NCBI RefSeq assembly: GCF_008039615.1
Contig: NZ_VDUZ01000028.1
Span: 48,823 to 112,822, forward strand
Direction of reading: 5' to 3'
Origin: Vineibacter terrae
GTDB taxonomy: Bacteria; Pseudomonadota; Alphaproteobacteria; Reyranellales; Reyranellaceae
DNA length: 64,000 nucleotides
Positions 7,929-14,702 of the stretch are shown here, piece after piece (within the stretch, counting starts at the first letter, position 1; each line of letters begins with the position of its first letter). The translations under genes and the position numbers were made by a program. The notes beneath the pieces are model-generated. The model was not told the DNA's origin, made no database searches, and saw only the letters and a program-made list of their open reading frames with translations.

Positions 7929-8789
7929 TCAGAACACGCGGTCGCCGTCGATCGTGACCCGGTGCATCTCGCGGCGGAAGCCGTGGTAGTCGTTGAGGGC
8001 GTAATGCTGCGTGCAGCGATTGTCCCAGAACGTGAGAGTGTCGGTTTCCCAGCGCAGGCGGCAAGTGAACTCGGGCCGTGTGTAATGCTCGTAGAGCCAG
8101 CGCAGCAGTGGCTGGCTCTCCTGCCTGGTCCAGCCATCGAAGCGTTCGACGAAGGCACGGTTGACGAACAGGCATTTGCGGCCGGTCTCGGGATGGGTGC
8201 GCACCACCGGATGCGTCACCTCCTTGCGCGCCTCCGCCGAGGTCCGTGGCTTCATGGTGCGCTGGTCGTTGAGCTTCGCGGCCTCGCTGCCGTCGACGCC
8301 ATATTGCTTGTTGGCGCTGTGCACGGCGCGCAGGCCGCTGAGCATCCGCTTCATGCCGTCCGACAGCGCGTCGTAGGCGAGGTACATGTTGAGGAACATG
8401 GTATCGCCGCCATGAGGCGGCACGTCGCGGGCATAGAGCATGGAGCCCAGGACGGGCGTCTCCAGGAAGGTCATGTCGGAGTGCCAGCCGCCGCCGAAAT
8501 TGGCCTTGTCCGCCTTCTCCTTGAAGATGGTCATCACCTCGGGATGACCTTCCAGCGCCGGCGCGTAGGGATGCACGTTGAGGCTGCCGAAACGCCGGCC
8601 GAACGCCTTGTGCTGGTCGGGCGTCAGCCGCTGGCCGCGAAAGCAGATCACCAGGTTGTCGAGGAAGGCGTGGTGGATCTCGGCGAAGGTCTGGTTGTCG
8701 AGTGGCTTGCCCAGGTCGACGCCGTCGATCTCGGCGCCCAGCGCGCCTGCGATCTTGCGTACGGCGATGCGGGAATAGGATTCGGTCAT
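7929..8789 (-). CDS. TauD/TfdA family 2-oxoglutarate-dependent dioxygenase
   Basis: The 286-residue enzyme is of normal TauD length. The iron ligands are visible as H-x-D in WHSDMTF and the distal His in NRCTQHYALNDY, and the 2-oxoglutarate-binding Arg lies in REMHRVTI. Family members hydroxylate taurine, alkyl sulfonates, alkyl sulfates or aryloxyacids with O2 and 2-oxoglutarate, releasing CO2 and succinate. No sulfonate transporter lies beside it, so the substrate is open. It diverges from the MetE-like gene at 8898. Confidence 0.92.
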   Translation of the reverse strand: MTESYSRIAVRKIAGALGAEIDGVDLGKPLDNQTFAEIHHAFLDNLVICFRGQRLTPDQHKAFGRRFGSLNVHPYAPALEGHPEVMTIFKEKADKANFGGGWHSDMTFLETPVLGSMLYARDVPPHGGDTMFLNMYLAYDALSDGMKRMLSGLRAVHSANKQYGVDGSEAAKLNDQRTMKPRTSAEARKEVTHPVVRTHPETGRKCLFVNRAFVERFDGWTRQESQPLLRWLYEHYTRPEFTCRLRWETDTLTFWDNRCTQHYALNDYHGFRREMHRVTIDGDRVF

Positions 8790-8897
8790 GGCGTGTCCTT
8801 CAGCGTCCCGGCGAGGGTAGCGAGGAATCCCGTTGCAGCAAAGGCCGCAGCCATGTCGCGGCTATGCTAGGCTCGCCGCCAAAAGGGAGGTGGCAAA

Positions 8898-9917
8898 ATG
8901 CTCGAGACGACATTGGCCGGCAGCCTGCCCAAGCCGTCCTGGCTGGCCCAGCCCGGCGTGCTGTGGGCGCCGTGGACGCTCGCCGGCGCGCCGCTGCACG
9001 AGGCCAAGCTCGACGCCACGATGCTGTCGGTGGCGGCGCAGGAGCGCTGCGGCATCGACATCGTCAGCGACGGCGAGCAGGCGCGGCAGCACTTCGTGCA
9101 CGGCTTCCTGGCCGAGGTCGACGGCGTCGACTTCGCGCGCAAGAAGCGCATCGGCATCCGCAACAACCGCTACGAGGCCGACTGCCCGACAGTGGTCGGG
9201 CCGTTGAAGCGCCGCCGCCCGGTGCACGCCGAGGAAGCGCGTGCGGCGCGGGCGGCAGCGACGCGCAAGCTGAAGTTCACCCTGCCGGGGCCGATGACCA
9301 TCGTCGACACGCTGGCCAACGAGCACTATGCCGACAAGGTGGAGATGGCCTTCGCGTTCGCCGCCCTGCTCAACGAGGAGGCGCGCGAGCTGGAGCAGAT
9401 CGGCGTCGACGTCGTGCAGTTCGACGAGCCGGCCTTCAACGTCTACATGGACGAGGTGCCGGAATGGGGCATCGAGGCGCTGCACCGCGCTGCCGCCGGG
9501 CTGCGCTGCCGCACGGCGGTTCATATCTGCTACGGCTATGGCATCGAGGCCAACATCAAATGGAAGACGACGCTGGGCGATCAATGGCGCCAGTATGAGC
9601 GCACCTTCCCGCATCTGGACCGCAGCCGCATCGACCAGGTGTCGCTGGAATGCGCCAATGCCAAGGTGCCGCTCGAGCTGATGGCGCTGCTGAAGACCAA
9701 GACCGTGCTGGTCGGCGCCATTGATGTCGCGAGTGACTCTGTCGAGACGCCCGACCAGGTCGCCGCGACCATCCGCGCGGCGATGAAGCATGTCGATGCC
9801 GAGCGCATCCAGCCCTGCACCAATTGCGGCATGGCGCCGATGGCGCGCGACACGGCGTACGCCAAGCTTCGCGCGCTCGCGGCCGGCGCGGCCATCGTGC
9901 GCAAGGAATTGGGTTGA
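8898..9917 (+). CDS. Cobalamin-independent methionine synthase C-terminal-domain protein
   Basis: The 339-residue protein matches only the catalytic barrel of MetE. It keeps the zinc ligands: His and Cys in VHICYG, Glu in SLECANA and Cys in QPCTNCGM. The full MetE N-terminal folate domain is absent, as in archaeal MetE and the MesD-type core methionine synthases. It should therefore transfer methyl groups to homocysteine or another thiol from a donor that is not the usual triglutamyl folate. GGGAGG lies 6 nt before the ATG. The nearby tauD gene gives no clear link. Confidence 0.85.
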   Translation: MLETTLAGSLPKPSWLAQPGVLWAPWTLAGAPLHEAKLDATMLSVAAQERCGIDIVSDGEQARQHFVHGFLAEVDGVDFARKKRIGIRNNRYEADCPTVVGPLKRRRPVHAEEARAARAAATRKLKFTLPGPMTIVDTLANEHYADKVEMAFAFAALLNEEARELEQIGVDVVQFDEPAFNVYMDEVPEWGIEALHRAAAGLRCRTAVHICYGYGIEANIKWKTTLGDQWRQYERTFPHLDRSRIDQVSLECANAKVPLELMALLKTKTVLVGAIDVASDSVETPDQVAATIRAAMKHVDAERIQPCTNCGMAPMARDTAYAKLRALAAGAAIVRKELG

Positions 9918-9945
9918 TGGTGGCGGGCCGGGAGGTCCGCGCTGA

Positions 9946-10992
9946 TTACAGCGCCCGCGTCTCACCCAGCCGCAGGGTCCAGACATCCTCGTCGGCGTAG
10001 CCGGCGGCGCGGGCGGCAGCGCGCAGGCGTTGCGGCGGCTCGAAGGCCGGCTCGCCCGACAGCACGATCGCGCCGTAGTGCATGCCGACAAGCTGGCGCG
10101 CGCCCAGCAGGCGTCCCATCTCGACAGCTTCCTCGGGCGTGGCGTGACTAACCCTGAAGATGGCGCGCGGCTCGTAGGCGCCGATGCCCAGGATCGCCAG
10201 GTCGAACGGGCCGTGGCGCTGGCCGATCTCGCCGAACACCGGCCCGAAGGCGCTGTCGCCGCCGAAGAACAGGCGCTTGCCGCCGCCGTCCAGCACGAAG
10301 CCGCACCACAGCGTGCGGTTGCGATCGAACAGGCCGCGGCCGGAGAAATGCACCGCCGGCGTCGCCACCACCCGCAGCGGCGCATTGCTGCTGCCGCCCA
10401 CGGTCAGCGCGTGATGCCAGTCGACCTCCGTGACGTCGGCATAGCCCAGCTCGAGCAGCCGCGGCCCCAGCCCCAGCGGCACGATCATGCGCCCGCCGCG
10501 CGGGAAACGCGGGTGCGAGAGGGTCGCGACGTCGAAGTGGTCGTAGTGGTTGTGCGAGATCAGCACCACGTCGGGCGGCGGCAGGTCGCGCAGCCGCAAG
10601 GCCGGCGGCGTGAAGCGGCGCGGCCCGAAACCCTCGATCGGCGCGGCATAGTCGCCGAGGAACGGATCGGTGAGGATCGTGCGGCCGCCGAGGCGGATCA
10701 GGAAGCAGGCGTGCCCCAGCCAGGTGACGCTGTCGATGCCGCGATGGCGGCGCAGCTCGTCGCGCACGGCCTCACGCGGCAGCACGAAGCCGTCGGGCAC
10801 CTCGGGTTGTCGCGGCACATGCCGTGTCAGCCACAAATAGCGCAGGATCACCCAGAGATGGCCCAGCGTGCCGTGATCGCGCGCGCTGCCCGGCGGATTG
10901 CGAAATCCGCGCCGCGTGTGATGGGCTGGCCGCACGCCTGATGCAGCCGTGGAGGCTTCGGACAGGCGGGGCGTCTGGATGTCATCCGGCAT
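9946..10992 (-). CDS. Metallo-beta-lactamase fold hydrolase (NAPE-PLD/UlaG-like)
   Basis: This 348-residue protein has the SHNHYDHFD metal motif, the upstream WLGHACFLIRLGG strand and GGDSAFGPVFGEIG, LGIGAYEPR and H-TPEEAVE segments characteristic of the NAPE-PLD/UlaG branch. These enzymes hydrolyse phosphodiesters or lactones with two metal ions. The ATG at 10992 (MPDD) was chosen because the longer upstream frame overlaps the neighbouring cyclase-like gene and codes for Arg/Ser-rich noise. It is convergent with the MetE-like gene and lies 37 nt after the cyclase-like gene on the same strand. Confidence 0.85.
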   Translation of the reverse strand: MPDDIQTPRLSEASTAASGVRPAHHTRRGFRNPPGSARDHGTLGHLWVILRYLWLTRHVPRQPEVPDGFVLPREAVRDELRRHRGIDSVTWLGHACFLIRLGGRTILTDPFLGDYAAPIEGFGPRRFTPPALRLRDLPPPDVVLISHNHYDHFDVATLSHPRFPRGGRMIVPLGLGPRLLELGYADVTEVDWHHALTVGGSSNAPLRVVATPAVHFSGRGLFDRNRTLWCGFVLDGGGKRLFFGGDSAFGPVFGEIGQRHGPFDLAILGIGAYEPRAIFRVSHATPEEAVEMGRLLGARQLVGMHYGAIVLSGEPAFEPPQRLRAAARAAGYADEDVWTLRLGETRAL

Positions 10993-11029
10993 GCCCGGGG
11001 AACATAGGCATCCGCGGCCCGCGCCGCCA

Positions 11030-12157
11030 TCACGCTTCCTTGTCGTCGGGCGCCCTGTCGTCGCCCAGCTGCCGGCCGCGGACCTTGGCGGCCTGCTCCT
11101 CCAGGTTCTTGGACAGCTCGAGGTCCAGCGAACCCGAGCCCGCCGCAGCGGCCTGGTCGTGGACGAACTGCTCCTCCTTGCCCATCTCCTGGCTGATGCG
11201 CCGGCGGATGGTGGCCAGCTTCTCGCTGTGCTCGGGCGGGACGGTGCCGTAGACGCAGCGGTCGGCGACAACGATGTACGGCATCACCAGGATGGGCGCT
11301 TCGGCGATGAAATGGCCGCACATGTCGCGCAGCGCCTCGGCATTGCACGACGTGCGGCTCATCAGCCGTTCGAGGCTCGAGCGCGGCGAGCGGTGCGAGA
11401 GCGCATCGACCCAGATCACCGGATACTCCTTGTCGTTCAGGATCCCCTTCAGCACCTGGCCTTCGTCGACCTGCAGGTTCACGCGGTCGATCAGGTCGTT
11501 GCGCACCATCATGTCGGCCAGCACGTAGGCGAGCTCGACCGAGACGACGAAGCGGCGCGGCGTGGCAAGCTCGGCGAGCCGGAATCCGAGATCGATCGAG
11601 GGACCGACGAAATCGCGCTGATGCGGCAGCGTGCCCTGGTCCAGGCGCGCGATCTGCACCATGGTGTTCTGCACGATCGCGTCCTGCACGATCGCATCGT
11701 CGCCGTACGCGTCCGCGTACGAGCCAACCAGCGGGATCTCCTTGTTGAGGTTGGGAAAGCCGCCAAGCCAAGCGGTGGCCTTGAGCTTCAACCGCCCCTC
11801 GCTGCGGCGCAGGATGGCGTCGTTCTGCTGCACCAGCACGTCCTTGAAGGCCAGGACGGCGCTCAGGCATTGCAGCGGATGCGTGATCTCCTTGACGAAC
11901 AGCAGCTCGTCGCCCGCCGACTTCCAGAACACGGGCTCCGGGCCCGGCTCGGCGGCCGGCACGTCGTGGCGCAGCCGCTGGGCGATCTTGAGCCAGCTTC
12001 GCTCGACGGTAGATTGGGTCTCGATGTAGAACCAGTGGATGATCGGCAGCCACGTCTCGACGTTGTCGGACGCATACTTGAAAGACGTCGATCCCTGGAT
12101 ATCGAGGCTGACGAACAACCTCAGGCGCGGCGCCAGGTAGTCGTAGCGATCGGCCAT
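11030..12157 (-). CDS. Class III nucleotidyl-cyclase-like protein
   Basis: The 375-residue protein shows the class III cyclase core: a first strand with a metal Asp19 (LFVSLDIQGSTSF), a hairpin with a second metal Asp83 (WKSAGDELLFV), a central strand LKLKATAWLGG, and a late motif DFVGPSIDLGFRLAELATPRRFVVS that parallels the YFG--VN-A-RL--A---I--S end of adenylate/guanylate cyclases. The usual transition-state Asn is Asp189 while the Arg four residues later (Arg193) is kept. An insertion of about 50 residues (AIVQ repeats) separates strand and motif, and a charged helical tail ends the protein. The ATG at 12157 is preferred over a GTG at 12175. It follows the ImmA/IrrE gene within 18 nt or less, so the two are co-translated. 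Product nucleotide and role are unknown; Pycsar cyclases are one comparison. Confidence 0.7.
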   Translation of the reverse strand: MADRYDYLAPRLRLFVSLDIQGSTSFKYASDNVETWLPIIHWFYIETQSTVERSWLKIAQRLRHDVPAAEPGPEPVFWKSAGDELLFVKEITHPLQCLSAVLAFKDVLVQQNDAILRRSEGRLKLKATAWLGGFPNLNKEIPLVGSYADAYGDDAIVQDAIVQNTMVQIARLDQGTLPHQRDFVGPSIDLGFRLAELATPRRFVVSVELAYVLADMMVRNDLIDRVNLQVDEGQVLKGILNDKEYPVIWVDALSHRSPRSSLERLMSRTSCNAEALRDMCGHFIAEAPILVMPYIVVADRCVYGTVPPEHSEKLATIRRRISQEMGKEEQFVHDQAAAAGSGSLDLELSKNLEEQAAKVRGRQLGDDRAPDDKEA

Positions 12158-12175
12158 TTCCGGCGCGGCGGGCAC

Positions 12176-12685
12176 CTATGCCAGTCCGAGGCTCTTTGCG
12201 CGAATGGCCGCCGCCTGCGTCGACACCTGGAAGAGAGCCGCGACCTTGCCGACGTCGCCGGCATACGCCTCGAATGCGCCACGGAACTGCTCGGACGGCA
12301 TCAGCAAGCCGGCTGCGAACCAGTTCGCCTCCCACTCGACGCGGTCGCTGCCGTAGCGCCGTGCCGCCATGGGGCACGAGCACAGAGGGAAATGCAGGAA
12401 GTAGTGGCCAAGCTCGTGCGCGATTGTGAACCGGTCGCGCGCGGCGCCGGTGTAGGTCGGCAAGGTGATGGTGAACTTGCCGTGGCGCTCCACCACGATC
12501 GAGCCGTTGTCGAAGTCGGCATCGTCGAGACGCTTGTAGCAGACCTGCCCGCCCAGGCGTTCGACCAGTGGCTCGAGTGGGTCGCCCGGCTGCAGCTCGA
12601 CGTCGCGTGCGAACTTCTCGGCCGCCGCCACGATGGCAGCCTTGCTGGCGTTACAGGGCGTGGGCGCCGCGTGCTTGTCGCTCAT
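12176..12685 (-). CDS. ImmA/IrrE-family zinc metallopeptidase
   Basis: The 169-residue protein has HExxH at His90-Glu91-His94 (RFTIAHELGHYFLH) and a downstream third ligand Glu119 in VEWEANWFAAGLLMP, the full ImmA/IrrE (DUF955) signature. Known relatives cleave repressors: ImmA cuts ImmR in ICEBs1 and IrrE/PprI cuts DdrO in Deinococcus. No XRE-type repressor lies beside it here. ATG at 12685 was chosen over a TTG 24 nt upstream. Its TAG is directly followed by the cyclase-like gene, so the two form one operon. Confidence 0.88.
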   Translation of the reverse strand: MSDKHAAPTPCNASKAAIVAAAEKFARDVELQPGDPLEPLVERLGGQVCYKRLDDADFDNGSIVVERHGKFTITLPTYTGAARDRFTIAHELGHYFLHFPLCSCPMAARRYGSDRVEWEANWFAAGLLMPSEQFRGAFEAYAGDVGKVAALFQVSTQAAAIRAKSLGLA

Positions 12686-13163
12686 GACCAATCGTCCGAG
12701 ACGGACCAACCAGTTTCAACTGCCTACCAGTGTAGCAGACAGAGTCATATATGGGAAACGGTCGGCGTTTTGTCATTCCCTTTGATTGTATTTGTATATC
12801 AATGAGTTACGGGGCGTGCCAGATCCTGCCGACGGCAAAGATCGGTCGGGACCGTCATCCCGAGCGCAGCGCGGGATCTCCTGCGAAGGACGCACCGTGC
12901 GTCTTGCCGCAGGAGATCCTCGCTGCGCTCGGGATGACGGGTGAATGTGAGGGATCCGAACGCCGTCCGCGCAAGCGCCGCTTAAGCTTCCTTCAAGAAT
13001 TCATCGTTTGTTGCCGATGGGCCGCGCTTTCTAGTGTTGCACCCGTCGGCGGTCGACCTGATCGACGGGGCCTCGAGCTGCTGGAGTGCGTGTGATGACG
13101 TGCGGTCACGTTCCTGCGGCAAGCCGGCCGGCGAACGCGCTGGTACCGATCCGGAGGCTGCTG
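12686..13163. other. Divergent intergenic region, 478 bp
   Basis: Nothing coding is seen. The part next to the ImmA gene (12720-12805) is distinctly AT-richer than its surroundings and should hold its promoter, though I could not pick convincing -35/-10 boxes. CTAC-cagt-GTAG at 12722-12733 is a small palindrome. A family A repeat occupies 12854-12938. The part after it leads to the short membrane gene at 13164. Confidence 0.6.
12854..12938. repeat. Family A palindromic repeat, copy 1 (85 bp)
   Basis: The element begins GTCATCCCGAGCGCAGCG and ends with the near-perfect complement CGCTGCGCTCGGGATGAC; the arms continue inward through GGGATCTCCTGC / GCAGGAGATCC. The loop carries its own short palindrome (GACGCAC-c-GTGCGTC). 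It would form one long hairpin. Copies lie at 16859-16975 and 51482-51567. Confidence 0.85.
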
Positions 13164-13355
13164 ATGGAGATGATCCATGTCGATTGGCTGCCGTTGCGCT
13201 TCTGGCTCGCGGCGCTGGGCAGCACGTCGCTGCTGATCCTGGGCCTGCTCGCCGTCGGCGCGATCGACGATGGCGCCGGCGACAATGTCGGGATCACGGC
13301 GCTGCTGCGCGATGCCGACGCAGCGCTGTACCAAACGCCCGCGCGCACGAACTGA
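13164..13355 (+). CDS. Short single-span membrane protein with GGDEF-tail-like end
   Basis: The frame encodes 63 residues. GGAGG lies 6 nt before the ATG, which is why I accept this start rather than an upstream one. A membrane helix spans about residues 12-31 (FWLAALGSTSLLILGLLAVG). The last 20 residues (ITALLRDADAALYQTPARTN) resemble the C-terminal end of GGDEF domains, where LL--AD-ALY-AK---RN is common. It could be a remnant of a diguanylate cyclase or an unrelated small protein. A piece of family A repeat and a family B repeat follow directly. Confidence 0.45.
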   Translation: MEMIHVDWLPLRFWLAALGSTSLLILGLLAVGAIDDGAGDNVGITALLRDADAALYQTPARTN

Positions 13356-13370
13356 GACGGAACCGCGGCG

Positions 13371-13553
13371 CTCGGGATGACCCCTCGCCCCGCGGGAGCG
13401 GGGAGAGGGAGGAGGCCATCGCAAAGCGATGGGAGGGTGAGGGGTACGAGCGATCAGTCCCCGTTCTTACCGCATGGCTTGATCGTTCCTACCCCTCACC
13501 TTCCCATGCCTTCGGCATGGGCCCCTTCCTCTCCCCGCTGCCGCGGGGCGAGG
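13371..13553. repeat. Family B composite repeat, copy 1, abutting a family A fragment
   Basis: Positions 13371-13383 are CGCTCGGGATGAC, the end of a family A element. From there the family B element runs to 13553. Outer arms are CCCTCGCCCCGCGGGAGCGGG against CCCGCTGCCGCGGGGCGAGG; inner arms pair the segments around CATCGCAAAGCGATG and CATGCCTTCGGCATG, each itself a small hairpin, bounded by GGTGAGGGGTA and TACCCCTCACC. Its central spacer is also found in copy 3 in inverted orientation. Confidence 0.8.
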
Positions 13554-13605
13554 AGACAGCACCGATTGCGCTGGGAAGGACAGCAGGGCTACGGTCGGCT
13601 GTGCT

Positions 13606-14559
13606 TCACAGCGATGAGGATGTCAGCGAGGCGTCGACCAGCGTCGCATCGTTGCCGGTCTGGGCGCGCAGCCAGCGCAGGAAGGCAACGACCTTGGCCA
13701 GCGACGTCTTGCGCCGCGGGCACACGAGGTAATAGGCGAAATCGAGCGTCTGCGTGACGTTGAACGGCCGGATCAAGCGGCCGGTGCGGAGATCCTCGGC
13801 CGCCAGCGTGCCCTTGGCCAGCGCCACGCCCTGACCGGCGACCGCAGCCTCGAGCACCAGGCTCGACTGGTTGAATCGCAGGCCGCGCGCCGCTTCCACG
13901 TCCGTGACGCCGGCAGCCTTCAGCCACATGCGCCAGTCGGGGCAGCTGGGGTCCTGATCTGGGCTGTCGTCATGCAGCAGGGTGAGCTGCGCCAGGTCGC
14001 GCGGCTTCTTGAGCGCGCCGCCGTTCTGCGCCAAGGCCGGGCTGCAGACCGGAAAGACGGTCTCTTCCAGGATCCTCTCGGCGAACAAGTCGCCGTAATC
14101 TCCGGCACCGTAGCGGATGGCGCAGTCGACATCCTCGACGTCGAAGTCGACCAGGTGCATGGAAGCGCTGATGCGCACGTCGATTTCCGGATGAACCGTG
14201 CGGAAATTGTCTAGCCGCGGCACCAGCCACTTGGCGGCGAAGGAGGGCGCGACCGAGACCGTGATTGGCCCGGCCTGGCCGGCGGCGTCGATCTGCTCCA
14301 ATGCATGCACGATGCGCTCGAACGCTTCGGCGAGGCCGGGCAGGCAGGCCTGGCCCTCGTCGGTCAGCACCAGGTTGCGGTTGGAGCGCCGGAACAGCTC
14401 GCAACCCAGCTGGTCCTCGAGCTGCTTGATCTGCTGGCTGATCGCCGCTGGCGTGACGTGCAACTCGCCGGCAGCCCTGGAAAAGCTCATATGCTTCGCC
14501 GCCACCACGAACGCGCGCAGCGCGTTGAGCGGCGGCAGCCGGCTGAGGGAAATGCGCAT
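13606..14559 (-). CDS. LysR-family transcriptional regulator (GcvA-like)
   Basis: The 317-residue protein has an N-terminal winged helix (PPLNALRAFVVAAKHMSFSRAAGELHVTPAAISQQI) and a two-lobed effector domain. The SLSRLPPLNALRAF start and the AISQQIKQLE pattern place it in the GcvA/AmpR-type subgroup. I chose the ATG at 14559, where family similarity begins. It lies downstream of the S9 peptidase gene on the same strand with 143 nt between. A palindrome at 14594-14610 sits just upstream and could be its own operator. Target genes are unknown. Confidence 0.9.
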   Translation of the reverse strand: MRISLSRLPPLNALRAFVVAAKHMSFSRAAGELHVTPAAISQQIKQLEDQLGCELFRRSNRNLVLTDEGQACLPGLAEAFERIVHALEQIDAAGQAGPITVSVAPSFAAKWLVPRLDNFRTVHPEIDVRISASMHLVDFDVEDVDCAIRYGAGDYGDLFAERILEETVFPVCSPALAQNGGALKKPRDLAQLTLLHDDSPDQDPSCPDWRMWLKAAGVTDVEAARGLRFNQSSLVLEAAVAGQGVALAKGTLAAEDLRTGRLIRPFNVTQTLDFAYYLVCPRRKTSLAKVVAFLRWLRAQTGNDATLVDASLTSSSL

Positions 14560-14593
14560 CGCCGAATTTCTGATTGGACCTGAGGAGCCGCTG

Positions 14594-14610
14594 CCGGTAG
14601 GTGCTACCGG
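14594..14610. promoter_or_regulatory. Palindrome upstream of the lysR gene
   Basis: CCGGTAG-gtg-CTACCGG is a perfect 7-bp inverted repeat ending 35 nt before the lysR start codon. LysR proteins often bind dyad sites there for autoregulation. The alternative is a weak terminator for the S9 peptidase gene, since it lies 93-109 nt after that gene's stop; on the minus strand no T-run follows it. Confidence 0.4.
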
Positions 14611-14702
14611 TTTCCTGCATATCGTTGATGCCGCCGCGAGGCGCAAGAGCGACCGCGCTTTCAACGATAGTTCTTCTTATGCGAGGATGAGGCTCCCTCC
14701 GT

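Noticed and set aside
13371..13553. Family B repeat as an insertion sequence or CRISPR array
   Set aside because: It encodes no transposase and has no regular repeat-spacer pattern. It is a single nested inverted repeat.
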